This document shows, in pieces, positions 44,300 to 56,700 of a DNA stretch of 64,000 nt (within the stretch, counting starts at the first letter, position 1; each line of letters begins with the position of its first letter). Where the stretch lies: positions 2,124,001 through 2,188,000 of the forward strand of contig JASJOG010000024.1 of the NCBI GenBank assembly GCA_030142905.1, in the 5' to 3' direction. The translations under genes and the position numbers were made by a program. The notes under the pieces were generated by a model that saw only the letters and a program-made list of their open reading frames with translations, was not told the origin of the DNA and ran no database searches. The DNA comes from Heliopora coerulea (Eukaryota > Cnidaria > Anthozoa > Scleralcyonacea > Helioporidae).

Positions 44300-45800
44300 A
44301 ATATGGTGCCTACCACACGCTTGTTCGTGAACTCCGAATCTTTGACCGAGAATATTTTTTCAGGTATGTACTAGGTATGCTCATTTCTTGTAATGATTAA
44401 AATCTATCCAAAATCAGTGAGTAAACTCTTTAATTGTTTGTTAAGTGTGTTGACTGAATGCTAGCCAAACTTTTGTGATTTCCTTGACTAATTTAAAACG
44501 TTGAAAAATAGTTTGAGGCAAAAGTAATACTTATATAGTGGACAGATTATAAATGTAATATCTTTATAAAGCCTACTTTCCGATGAAAAGACACAAGAAA
44601 AAGACTTGTGGACATTCTTGTATAAAAGTTTGAACACAGAAAAACTTACTTTTGTATGTTAAGTCTTAGGAGGAATCTGAAATTTCAATTCAATTGCAAA
44701 ACACAAGACTTCAATTTCACTGTCTGTCTTTTAATCTAGGTTTTTCAGGATGTCTCCAGAAAGGCTTGAGCACCTGACGAGACTTGTAGCCCCTCATATA
44801 ACAAAAAAGTTTTGTCGATCACGAGATCCAATTTCACCAAGTGAACGACTTTCCCTATGTGTGGGGTATTCAGCTACAGGCAACTCCCAACTGTCACATT
44901 CACTTCTGTTCAGAGTTGGACAGTCAACTGTTTCCAATATAGTTCGAGAAACATGTGATGGAATATGGCAGGCATTTCAGAAAACCTATATGAAATGCCC
45001 CCAGAGTCTACAGGACTGGTTAAAGATAGCCAATGAGTTCATAAAAGAATGGAACTTTCCCAATTGCTTGGGTGCAGTAGATGGTAAACATGTCTGCATT
45101 GAGTGTCCGCTTGTTGCTGGATCAGCATTTTATAATTATAAACATTTTCATAGTGTAGTGTTAATGGCAGTTTGTGATGCTAAGTATTGCTTCAGTCTAG
45201 TAGATATTGGTGGATATGGCAGGGATAATGATGCTGCAATCTTATCAGAATCAGTTTTTGGTCAAATATTTGAAAATAGGCCATCAAATTTTAATATTCC
45301 AGCCCCAAGAACTGTGGGAAACTTCAGGCTGCCTTATGTTTTGGTTGGAGATGATATTTTTGCACTTAAGCCATGGCTTATGAAACCATTTCCTGGCAAA
45401 CATCTTGATGAGAATAAAAGAATATTCAATTACAAGCTTTCACGTGCTTGAAGGACTGTTGAGAACATGTTTGGAATTCTGGCAGCCAAATGGAGGATTT
45501 ATTGATTTATAGAGAAAATCATAAAGGCTACAGTCTGTCTTCGTAATTACTTTCGATTGATTGACAATGCCTGTTATTTGCCAAATGGATTTGTTAACAG
45601 TTTTATTAGTGATGGAGACCTGATTCCTGGAGACTGGAGAAACATTGTATGAAATGATGAGGGTGGACTGGCTTAAATGGGGAAGATTGGAGGCAACAGA
45701 TATGGCTTTGAAGCAGCTAAAAGTAGAAATGACTTTATGGAATACTTTGTCAGTGACAAGGGTGCAGTTGAGTGGCAGTACAGGCATGTCAAAAGCTGTG
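44300..45800 (+). pseudogene. Second Harbinger (HARBI1-like) transposase, decayed, two exons
   Basis: Exon 1 ends at 44363 (YGAYHTLVRELRIFDREYFF|) with donor CAG|GTATGT. The intron is 44364-44739 with acceptor AATCTAG|GTTTTT. Exon 2 continues FFRMSPERLEHL..., the canonical HARBI1 junction. It then has SERLSLCVGYSATGNS, CLGAVDGKHVCIE (first Asp), GGYGRDNDAAILSES, LVGDDIFALKPWLMKP and RTVENMFGILAAKWRI. Stops in the same frame lie at 45449 (TGA), 45503 (TGA), 45650 (TGA) and 45674 (TAA), after which FEAAKSRNDFMEYF and AVEWQYRHV remain readable. No frameshift is seen over exon 2. It differs from the 42999-44153 transposase family. Confidence 0.85.
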
Positions 45801-46076
45801 GGATAATAAATAACATTCAAAGTAATACATGATACACAAGATAAACAATGAGATTTTGACTATAAAGAATTTGCTATGTGGGCAAATTGTGGCTTAATTG
45901 AAAAATGATGTTGGAATGCATTACAAAGTGGCTGCTGGAAGATCCTAGAAACAACTGACAAAAAGAACTGTTTGCATTTGCCCAAAAAGTTTTTTTCAAT
46001 TAATTTTACATTCCTTCCTGTTTTGTATGGCTGTCTTCTCACTCTTCACTACTGGTTATAGTTTGTTAAAGCTACA

Positions 46077-46110
46077 TATATATGTATATGTATATGTATA
46101 TGTATACACA
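46077..46110. repeat. TATATG simple repeat
   Basis: Tandem TATATG units between the Harbinger pseudogene and the Penelope-like element. Confidence 0.8.
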
Positions 46111-46250
46111 CGCTCACTAGTTTCTAGTTAGAGCACTCTGGCATGGCTTAGATGTACCACAAGTGTGGAACATTTGAGTTGCCTATATAATGTAGGCTTC
46201 TCCATCCTGCTCGTCGTTATAGTTGTAGTTAGTTATAAAAAGTCACTACA

Positions 46251-46283
46251 ACCTGTTTCATCTTGAGAAAGAATCTTCAGGTG
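46251..46283 (-). ncRNA. Hammerhead-ribozyme-like motif in the Penelope terminal repeat
   Basis: The minus strand reads ACCTGAAGATTCTTTCTCAA then GATGAAACAGG: the core CUGANGA, a 4-bp stem II with UCUC loop, then GAAA. Penelope elements are known to carry small hammerheads in this position. The stem II base pair next to the core is U-U, and I could not place stem I and the cleavage triplet, so activity is doubtful. The second repeat (48551-48583) has CUGAAGG, a changed core. Confidence 0.45.
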
Positions 46284-46363
46284 ACTGACGAATTTCGAAA
46301 ACAGGAAGGTTTTTATGCGTAGGCCGAAACGTGGGCGTGCGGGCGTGAAACAATAGGAGGATT

Positions 46364-48082
46364 CTATCCGTTGGTAGAAACGTGGGCGTGTAGGCGTGAA
46401 ACAATAGGGGGATTTTGTTTTTGTTTTAGGTTGCTTACGCGGAATTTGACCTTGTGTGGGCAGGCCGAAACTATTTCTGATCTTTTATTCAGCAAATTAT
46501 TTTTATCTGTTTCGTTCAAAATAGAAAATTTTTCCTCTAAACATAAATTACATCGTTTTGATCCTCCTGAATACGAAATAGCGTGTTTTAAAATAGACCA
46601 TTTTATGGTGAAATCTTGTTTGTTGTTTTCCAAAGCCCAAATGAGTTTAGAAAGCTCCGTTTCATTAGAATATTTTTTGTGCTGAAAAGACTTAATGTGG
46701 TTACGATATTGCTCTTTGAATGTCTTAAATGTCATGCCTATGTAGTGTTTTGTGGTGTTCGTGTTGCATGTTGTGACTGATGCTTTGTATACTATGTCCT
46801 TAGTCAAGCATTGTTTCTGAAGTGGGCATGTGTCCTTGTTCCTACAATTGCAGTTTTCAGTGGCCTTATTCCGTGGCTTGCTTTCCCTAATTATGCGTGA
46901 GTTGTGTCGTGTGATAAAAGATTTAATATTGTTCATGCAGCCATAACTAACATTGACTGTGTTCCTATTGAAAATCTTATGCAGTTTATGGTGCGGAGGA
47001 AAGTGTTTATCAATGAGGCTTAAGAAATCGCGCCCGATGTTTGTGCTAACGTTTTTGCTGAATGGTGGATTGAACCAAATAATATTACGTTGCCTATTCC
47101 TACGTGGTTGCTGCGGTGTATATCGAATGTAACTGAGATCGTGGTCGAAATCGCTGTGTTTGAGTGCGTTCTGATACATCGGTGCGCATTCCCTAAATGT
47201 CTGTTCATCTGATGAAAGTGATGCAATGCGCGTGTTAATTGCTGTAGGTAGTTGCCTTAAAATACTAGGTGGGTGGTTAGAATGCCTATTTATGTACAAA
47301 GAATCGTCATTGGGCTTCCGAAATGGTTTAAATTTTCCGGTGTTAAGGTCGAAAGTAACGTGTAAGAAATTAACTGTTTTCAAATTCGCTTCAGCGGTGA
47401 TTTTGAGATCAAAATTTTCGAAAATTTTGTGTAATTCTTTTCTTGTTTTGTCTGCCAAACGCGCCGATTTGTTTTTCATGATAGCCAAACCATCATCTCT
47501 ATAGAGGCCAATGTTTTCTCTTCCAAATTTACTGTCCAAGTGATTGAGAATGAAAAGTCCTACGAGTTCGCAAACTTCGGCCTCATCGAAGCTGCCCATT
47601 GTAACGTCAAATAAATTGTTGCTCTCTTTTTTAATTCATGGTTTTTCGTTATTGAAAAGTAAAGATTTTCTAGCATGTTTAATTATTGAAGTGTCGTCTT
47701 TTGAAATATTAGCCAAACTAGAGGCCCAACATAATGCTTGGTCAAAAAGTTTTTCCGAAATAGATGGATAAAAATCAACAATGTCGAAAGAGATGAAAGA
47801 ATGCCTGCTTTTTTCGCTAATATTGCCAAACCACTCGATAACTTGCCGAGTGTTTCTCCATTGATTTAGCTTCAGTTTTTCTCTTGAAGTTGAATTAATT
47901 TTGTCCAAAATAATTTTGCTAAGTTTTCCGGATTCACTTTTCGCGGGGTTGATTAAACGGCATTTTGGGTTGTTTTCGAAATTTTCTTTATGGTCTTTTA
48001 AAGAAATAAATGTTTCACGTTTTTTCATCTGTTCAATTCGGTCTCCAATTTCTAATTTGTTCGAAATATCTTTTAGTTCCAA
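46364..48082 (-). pseudogene. Penelope RT and GIY-YIG endonuclease ORF, one stop codon
   Basis: 48082-47636 and 47599-46364 share a frame, split by TGA at 47638-47636 (NEKP*IKKES). RT motifs: motif A FISFDIVDFYPSISE, motif B MGSFDEAEVCELVG, motif C GLYRDDGLAI. C-terminal zinc-like cysteines (CNCRNKDTCPLQKQC) precede the GIY-YIG domain (VYKASV, HYIGMTFKTFKEQYRNHIKS, ELSKLIWALE) and a final CNLCLEEK. Penelope elements are known to use this nuclease for target-primed reverse transcription. The last residues are encoded within the terminal repeat. Confidence 0.87.
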
Positions 48083-48093
48083 ATCAATATCTT

Positions 48094-48438
48094 CTATGGT
48101 GTCCTCAGATCCATGTTTGTAAGTTTTTGTGATGTTGCCATGCAGTAACTAGATTTCTGGAAATGGTTTCTTATTGGCCAAAATTTGATGTTTTCAATAA
48201 GGTTGGTGAGGTCGTCTTCGAAAGGTTTCATTTCCAAAATAGTCGGAGGTGTTTTGTTGGATGCAAGGTCGAAAAGTTTGTTTTTATCGTTGTTTTTCTC
48301 GCCTTTTAGAAAAAAGTGAGCTTTCCATCTCATCCGTTTTGTTACGCTTTCAACTTTTTCAATTAAGTTCTTCAAATAAGCGTCCTGTGTTGGTAATGGT
48401 ATATTCTTTAGTGAATAATCTAATCGAAATTGTCGCAT
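48094..48438 (-). pseudogene. Penelope ORF N-terminal part, frameshifted
   Basis: MRQFRLDYSLKNIPLPTQDA through IRNHFQKSSYCMATSQKLTN, the usual region N-terminal to a Penelope RT. It lies in a different frame from 48082-46364; the break is near 48095-48130. Confidence 0.7.
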
Positions 48439-48689
48439 TTTGAAGTTTAAAATGAATTACGCAAACGAGAGTGCACAACCGATAAACGGGGCTCAATATC
48501 GCACAGACAGAGCAAATAGAGTTATATCGTTTACCTCAAAAAGACACTACAGCCTGTTTCATCTTGAGAAAGAACCTTCAGGTGACTGACTAATTTCGAA
48601 AACAGAAAGGTTTTTATGCGTAGCCCGAAACGTGGGCGTGTGGGCGTGAAACAATAATAGGATTCTATCCGTTGGTCGAAACGTTTGGC

Positions 48690-48860
48690 TAATATTTCAA
48701 GACAAATACCACAAAACAGTATATAGGCATGACATCTAAGACATTCAAAGAGCGATATCGTAACCACATTAAGTCTTTTCAACACAAAAAATATTCTAAT
48801 GAAATGGAGCTTTCTAAACACATTTGGGCTTTGAAAAACAACAAACAAGATTTCATATGA
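48690..48860 (+). pseudogene. Inverted GIY-YIG fragment of the same Penelope family
   Basis: The plus strand reads KQYIGMTSKTFKERYRNHIK, then SFQHKKYSNEMELSKHIWAL, closely matching the main copy at about 46580-46760 but in opposite orientation. Confidence 0.85.
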
Positions 48861-48869
48861 ATATAAATC

Positions 48870-50006
48870 TCCGCAGTTGTCACTTGGCCTTAAACGTCAT
48901 TCTGGGATGCTGCTCGCTAACTCTCAGTGTTCTACGCCGGAGAATACAGAGAAAAGGTGAAATCATAGGGGAATATTTTAGGTTCGTCATTTATTTCGCA
49001 ATCGTCTGCATTGCCTCAAAATGTTTCGATATGATCGTCCCGATCGTCTGACGAAATTTGGGGCGATCGAGACGATCCGGGCAATCATACGGATAGCAGG
49101 CTAGACAAGCAATCCAACAATTCAGCATCGCCACAGAGCAGAAGAGCACTACTCCACTTGCTTAATCTATTTTGCTCAGAATATCATCTTCCACTAAAAC
49201 TACTCCATATTATTTGTTGGGCAAATATCTCCCTAGCTAAGTAACTTTTCTCCCTGCTGTTTGCTAGATTATCAGTACGACGCCCCCTCAAGCGTACAAT
49301 GCACGGCGCGCATCTTGCTAGTAACCTTTCCTTTTAATATATAGCTCATTTCCGAACTCGCTACGGGTATTGAACATTGTTCATTCTCAAGTTCCTCGAT
49401 ATTGGTATGACATTCAATTTTACACTTTTAAATATTTGTGCATGTTGGGACAGTAGTTTCAGTTATACTGTTAGTTAAGTGGAATGACTACATCTAATTT
49501 GGAGAGTAGCTCGCATAAAAATATTCAAAATCCAGAATGACGGTTTTCGAATGTAGGATGTATTGCACCAGAACAAGTTAATTTGTCCTCGTGCAATTTC
49601 GACGATTACAATTCGCAAAATTCAGTCTTTTACATTCCTGAAAAACTCACTAAAGGTATTATCCAACTGTAGACATAACATATAGACCCAATCTTCCCAT
49701 GACTGTAGCCGACAAAGATTCCCCGATATAGGGTCTAACAAACACTACAGTATATAGTGAAATTTTTCAAATGTATTCGCAAGTAATTTGAAAGCCATTT
49801 AGGATACTTTTGGTAATAGTTGTGACAAGGTCTTTTGCTTCATCTCAAGGTCGAGGAATTATTTCTCCGATGGGAACTGACTGAGCTTAGCCGATGCAGC
49901 AGGTCCAGTCCCCAGCTCCCATAAAGGATCGACTTTTCAAACGACAAAACGTATTAAAAAAATCACACGGACAACCAGAATACACCATAGGGTTGAACAA
50001 GGTACT
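48870..50006. other. Intergenic between the Penelope element and HSPA4
   Basis: No gene recognised. A CGATCGTC-type palindromic stretch lies near 49040-49090. Confidence 0.45.
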
Positions 50007-50012
50007 TTATTA
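50007..50012 (-). terminator. Candidate poly(A) signal for HSPA4
   Basis: AATAAA on the minus strand about 505 bp after the HSPA4 stop codon. It is the closest one I noticed; use unproven. Confidence 0.35.
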
Positions 50013-50516
50013 TTTCAATCATGAGAAAATGCGGCTTGAAAGCTTTCAGTGCGATGGGAAAATTTCTACACCTTCGAATGGCTAGCAGGAAACGCAAATA
50101 CTTGATTTTTATTAGGGCTCTGGCCGAACTGTCGAACGTTGGCACAGACTGACTTAACATCCTTGGTTCGCAGAATGTTTGGCGAAACCGTTAGATCGTG
50201 TTTGTCGAACACTTGAGGTTGTTAGGTTGGCAGTACATCCAACAACGTTCGACAGTTTAATTAGGGATTAATAGCAACAATGTCCTTTCGTAACAGTTGT
50301 ATGCAGAAGCACAATTAACTTGTTAACGTTTCAACGCTTTGGCTATTAGCGATGGAAAGTAGCTTTTGATAGAATTACTCCTTTTGAAGCTTTACACTTC
50401 TTGATAAAGAGATTTCTTCCTAACAAATAAAATCGGCGGAACGTGGATGCAAGCATATTTGTAAAGCAAAGAAACAAAGAAGCAATTTATCATTGTTTTC
50501 AAATGATTTCTAGAAT

Positions 50517-50735
50517 TCAATCGATATCCATGTCATCTTCATTTTTCTTTTCATTTCCTTCTTTACTTTCCTCTTCAGCACCTTTGTTTTCTTTTGTTTC
50601 TTGGTCAGGCGTAGGTTTGTCAATGTTATCGTCACCTTTTTCCTTTACATCTTCTTTCACCTCCTCCTTTGGGGGCTCTTCTTTTGGTTTAGGTTTGGGT
50701 TTATTTAGTATGGGTTTGTAGAAGGTCTCAAATTT
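50517..50735 (-). CDS. HSPA4: HSPA4-type terminal exon
   Basis: Acceptor CATTTCAG|AAATTT. Encodes KFETFYKPILNKPKPKPKEE and an acidic-lysine tail ending MDID with TGA at 50519-50517. The plus-strand frame here is only its shadow. Confidence 0.88.
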   Translation of the reverse strand, partial: KFETFYKPILNKPKPKPKEEPPKEEVKEDVKEKGDDNIDKPTPDQETKENKGAEEESKEGNEKKNEDDMDID

Positions 50736-53700
50736 CTGAAATGATAAACGTTTTGGAGTTTAGTAACGGCAAGAAAGTAGATTTGTGTGGATTGTAAATC
50801 ACGACCGATGTTTTCAACTAAAATAACTTAGTAATACTGACAACTCAATTGCGGAATAATTTATACACTATTGATTCTTCTGCGTTTAAAGCTAGTTTAA
50901 ATTAATTTCCTGCAACTTTTAAGTAGTCTCAAACTTTAACAACTGTTGGAATGGTACTAGATATGAGTAAAAGGGGATCAGTACAAAAGGTTTTGCAAGA
51001 TTTCGCGCCAGCGGGATTAAGGAAATTGCTCGCGAAACGTCAACAATCCGGCACGATGCGTAGCACTTCAGAAGAGTTCAAATTAGGGTTTGAATTTTCA
51101 AAGCATGAACAACCTCTTATGCGGTAGATAAGCCCGAATTTAGAGAGTGAAATTAATCCGATGTACAAATTCAGTTGCTTAATAAAATTATTAAGATAGT
51201 ATATTAGACTACAAGACTTAAGAGTTAATATTTATAAGAACATCAAGAAAGGATTTCTAGATGGTTTGTTTGGGATTCATTCTCTCAAATTGAATAACGT
51301 AAAGTAACAGGGATTGAAACTATTTCTCAATTCAATCGTACTCAGTTTTGTACGATCTGAGCTGGTGCATTAATTCAGATGACGCTTCAAGAAAAACTGG
51401 TCAACAAAATGAGGAAATTATTAGTACCCTAAGGACTACATTTAATACCGTCATTAATATGTAATATATATACGGCTCCAATACTAATAGAATGTATGAA
51501 CATTCGAGTATTTGTTCTCCACTTGATAGCTGTATTGCGCGCTTTTGTGTCTCTTTTGCAAACTGACAACTATCTTGAGATTTACTAGGCTTGTTTGTAT
51601 CAGTCATGGTCACGTAAACATGAAAGCAAATTTAATCGATCGCCTGATGGACGATCACGAATGCAACATAGCAAAATTGAGAATTTTCCATTTTAACAGC
51701 GATATAGTTGTTACGGAATCGAATTGAACAGGCTTCTCTATGCAAAAATCGCACAAACTACAGATAAACTTTACAAGCCAATTAGTTTGAAATCGTTTCG
51801 GCGTAGTCTTGCTACACGGATGATACAAATTCGAATCTCAGAACAACTGTAATGTGCCTACTATACTTCGTTACTTCCAGCATTCAAAAGTGTCTATTAA
51901 GAGAAAAAATAAATTTGAAAGAAACTCTTATTCGAAAGAACTTTTTAAGCTATAAAGATTGGCCACGTATTGTAATTCTCGCACTCGTCTCTTTGTTCTT
52001 GAGATGTTAACGTTCGTTTGATATGCCAGTAACAACATGCACGAATTGCATAATGACCTAGTGGGAAATCATGAACATCTCTGCGATAATTTCATTAAAT
52101 TGTTCCAAACGTTCTTTGTTTCGTGTCACGCGGACAAACCCACCAACATGTAGGGTTTCAAGCGACTTCGACCAATAACTTCAACATTCTTAATTTTACA
52201 AGTTTTTATGCTACGTGACATATGCAGCTGTGTTATTTGCTTATCAAACGGGCCTTAGTCTCTCATGAACCAAGTAAGGAATGGGTAGATCTTTACAATA
52301 TAAATTTTCCATCCGCAATGCCGTAAAGAACCCCAAAATTTTGATACCTTTTGTACTGCTTGTCACCTTTATAGCAAAATTATTTGGTAAAAGAGCGTAT
52401 TTTATTGGTTGTCTCTTGAATTCCAATGCTATACACTCTAGAGTCATCTCTATCTCCAACTCCCTGTCTGATTGTTTTAGCTCTATTTTATCTTTCTGAT
52501 GTCCCTTCAAATTCTGCCCTACCTCCCTGGTCCCCTCTCAGGTAATATCCCATTTTGTCATAAATTTAGAAATATTTATACCGCTTCCACGAAAAATCGA
52601 TACCTTGTGCTTTTGGAAGTTTCTATAATTTGCTAAGTGGGCTCTGAAAGAAAAGCTCGTTGGAAAATGGTTAGGGTTACGAACATTTTTTAACAATTCG
52701 TGCGGTATTATGCCATATTGAAGGGTAGAAAATATATATGCGTTCCCGCGGTAACTAGTGGATGCTATATCATTGTATGTACCGTAATTGAAAACATCAC
52801 TATCGATCGTCCATTGTGTATTAAGAATGCCTATTCCAATTCTGCACATCTTAATCATTAAATCAACTGTCAAGTGCCTTAATATTCAGTTTCACCGATA
52901 CCGTTTTTGAGTTCGATTGATCCAAGTTTTTATGTATACTCCAAAGGACAAGACCCCTCGTCATCATGTGAATTTGCCATCAACGATTTTACTCATAAGC
53001 TGTAAGAAAAACCCAACAAACCTGTTTTTCCTGTAGTATGGCTGAGGTCAATACATCAGGTGGTTCATGAAGGGCTTGTCGATTAATTTTATTCCATGTT
53101 TCATTTAACCACTTCTCCTTCTCCTCAAGTGATTCCTCTACTTTCTTCACTTCCCCAGCTTCCAAGTGATCATATTTTTCATCCTGAAAGGAAGAATTTA
53201 AGGTGTTACTGAGGTGAAAAAATCGTATTCTCAATTTTGATCTTGTTTATGAAAATACGTTTGAAATGACGAAGACTGGAGTTCTCAGTTTGTGAATATC
53301 CCATATCGTTCCAGGGATATTCTCAGACTAAATAAAATCCGAATAATTAGAAATATTACTGAATATAAACCACCGAGATTACGGAAACTGTGTATGGTTA
53401 TGGTAGAAAACTCAGTTGAACAATGTTTATGTGACCCCAATTCTTGGGCATATTCCGACCTACGCAAATTGGTTGAATGGTGTTTATCTGACCACAAATC
53501 ATGGCCATATTCTATACTACACAACCCGGATAAACGATGTTTATCTGGCCATAAATCATGGCCAAATTTCGAGCTATACAGTGCAGTTGAGCACCAATGG
53601 GAAAGTTGCTGGAAGTAGAGCTGCTGTCTGATAACGCATCCCACTTGGATGTGAAAGTTAAGTTTATGTTCGGTCTTACTATGAAACAGGATTCGTACAT

Positions 53701-56700
53701 TGCCTGTTCAAACTTTCGTAAGTGTAACCAGTAAAGTGTTGCAATGATACATTTCTGATTTGAAATACAAACTAAACTTGCCTATATAAAGTGATGCAGC
53801 ATAAGTCTTCAACGGAAAATCCAGTAAAATGGAGAAAATTTAGCATGGCCGTATCCTATAAGCCTGAGCGATTAGACGTATCCCATGTGCTTCCAAAAGG
53901 TTGTCCGCCGGTCCAGAACATGAAAAAGAACCTTGATTTTTTCCTGGTATCATTAACAACAGAAGCACCCCACAAACGTAAAAATACGTTTGCGTTCGAC
54001 AAAGGAGAACGCAATGAACAGAAATGGAGATGGTTTTCAAATACGTTGATACCATCGTGATTGGTAATTTACGATAAAGTAAGAGAAAATGAAGATGAAA
54101 TATACGCATATACGCACGCATATACGAAATATACGCACGAGGAGAGAACAATTGAAAAATCTTGAACCCGGGTAATTTTCACTTCCAACAGTAACATCAA
54201 AAATGTAGTGCTGTGTAACCAGTTTAGAACAAAACATGAGAAATTTGAAGGGTAGTGTGCTGCCAAAAATCGAGTAAACGAGGTGTTTACGGTTCGAACG
54301 AAAGCCCTTCATTTCACTCCGACGAAAGGACTTCGGTACCTCGTAAATTCCATTTTTGGCAGAATACTACCTCTTCACTTTCTGCATTTTTCACATTTCA
54401 CATTTTTCTAAATTCAAGTACTGACGAGAACGCCAGTGCTTTGGTAATACATTTTTCGAGTAAACATGAGGTACGTACATGAAAAACTTTTCCTAGTTAC
54501 AGGTGTGTTATCCTTAAAAACAATGCAGCAACAAAAATTGCTGATTTGCTGCAAAAATTTCTCGTAATTCGCTGTCTTTATGGCTGCTTAGTTTTAATCG
54601 GGTTTCCTTCTTCTACAAGTATGACCATTCATTCGAAAGCCGAAACCAACGTGGCATTCAGGAGCTAAAATAGTCATTTAAATTTGAACAGAGTTTTAGT
54701 GTTTGAAAATACGAGGCGAATTATAACTGATGGAGTGACTTCACGCCCCATATTCTAAAGAATAAACTGCTTTCCTCGGTTGAATATAATTTAGCCTTGG
54801 CGTAATGTGTTAACAGTAATTTGAAGAGAACTTATACCAACTCTCATAGTAAATCACCTCATTTGGTTTGTAGACTATTTCACAGTTGGAAGAACTGACA
54901 TGTACATTAAGTGCGAAGAATTTCGGACCATTTAATTCGGACGCGTATTTTTTCATTTCGGACAAATTTCGGACAGTAACGAAGGAATGCTTACTTAAAT
55001 CTCATGTAAGTTTGGATAAACGTTAACGCAACAAATTAGTGTTAATTCAACAATGCTTGTGATCCAAAATGCGGCAACTAATGTAAAATATGACATCTAA
55101 GTTAAATGTGCATAAATACACTTGCACGATAAGCTGTTCTTGAAGATAAAGACTAAAAATTCAATACTTAAAAAGTAAAAACGTTTTCTATGAACGTTTA
55201 TCAACGTCAGATCAAAACATGAGAGATGAGTTGAATAAATGCATGTTGCTTGCATTACGCCATTTTATCAACATCTGTATTGTAAAAGGGTCCTCAGGCT
55301 AAAAGTCAACAGCCAACTCAAACGCTCTCTTGCGTTTTTCCGCAAATGATCGTATAACCCAGTTCGCCACACAGCATGGATTGGCTTCAACCCGGACAAT
55401 TTGGTATTAACATGGACGGCATAGAAATCCACCCTTTTGCCTTCTTTTTTTATTATTTTCTGAGGAGAGATTAATCTGAGTTAGACATACTTAGAAAAAG
55501 ACCCGGTTATTCATAAGGCTACGAAAATTTCGTACCGTAAAAATTCCGGACGCCTAAAATTTTCGGACCGTCTTAATTTCGGACAGGTTTTTGAAATTAA
55601 ACGTGTCCGAAATTTTTCGCTGTTAATGTATCTTCATCAGGTGTTCGCATTATTTTAGAGAAATGTTCATCTTGAAGCACAGCCAGAAAGCCAAGGCACC
55701 AATATCCGAGTTGACACGGTCAGAAAAAGTCAGGGGAAAAAGAAGTTTTTTTCAAAGGTTAGGGAAAAGTGAGGAAATTTCGAAAAATTTTCGGGGAAGA
55801 AGCGTAGTTCGCGAAAATTATGGAGAGACATCTTCATTCATAAAATTGTTCTCTAAGCCATCGATTTGGATACACATTGAATGTAATAAGTCCACAAACA
55901 GTGTTTTTTGTTAGCGGCGTTCGCTATGAATATCTTCTTCCAAATATGGAATAGAAATGTAACAAGGCTTGGGAACCAGGGTACTTCCGCCATTTTTATC
56001 GAAGCGTGGTGCAGCATCAGAAAACCTCAAGTCCTAAAGGTAAGTTTATACGTTCGCCTTTAAAAGTGCAACTAATGTGTGTATTTGGTACGATATTTTT
56101 TTTTTAAAAAAAAAATAAAATTCAAATCCCATGATAAAGGCGAACACGCCAAACAGCAAAATTTATGGTTATATAAAAGTGTAGACCAAGCAAAGATCAT
56201 ATCAAACGAGTTGTTTTGTTTTTTAAAATTTCAATTTGAAAATTATTTCAAAAGAAAAAATGTTTCTGAAAATCAACTTTCCTGACGAAGTTGGAATATT
56301 TGTATTTGCATAACTTACCCTTAAGGGTATAATCTCCTTGGATCCTTCCACAGAAGACATCCCTTATTTTTGACTCCTGCTCCATAATGGGCGAAATTTT
56401 TGTCAAAAGTCGTAAGTATTATCATTGTCTTATAGCAGATTTAATTAATCTGAAATGAGCTGCTAGTTTTAAAAGTGATCAAATTAAGGTAATACATAAG
56501 CTTTTTTGGTATTTTTTTACTTCTGATGACCTGGTTTTTCTGCACCAGAATGAGTTAAAAGAAGACGTTTAATGAACAGTGGTAGAAGATTTTCAGTTTT
56601 CATCCTGGATTGCAAGGTCCAGCCAAAATAATAAAGCACATGGTCAAATATGTGCAACCACCTAAAAGCTTGGAAATATCGGTAAACAAGTGCTACTTCG

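Larger units (their letters stand above)
46236..48860 (-). mobile_element. Penelope-like element with terminal repeats and inverted tail
   Basis: A minus-strand RT plus GIY-YIG ORF (48438-46364) is bracketed by direct repeats of about 146 bp (46237-46382 and 48538-48684, beginning near CACTAC and including TTTTTATGCGTAG). Beyond the right repeat, 48690-48860 is an inverted GIY-YIG fragment on the plus strand. Terminal repeats plus a partial inverted copy are a known Penelope arrangement. The ORF carries one nonsense codon and one frameshift, so this copy is dead. Confidence 0.85.

Noticed and set aside
46261..46315. Hammerhead core on the plus strand (CTGACGA ... GAAA)
   Set aside because: No paired stem II between the core and GAAA; the minus-strand arrangement fits better.
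50443..50721. Plus-strand open frame rich in Ser/Phe
   Set aside because: It is the antisense of the HSPA4 terminal exon, whose Lys/Glu repeats keep the other strand open.
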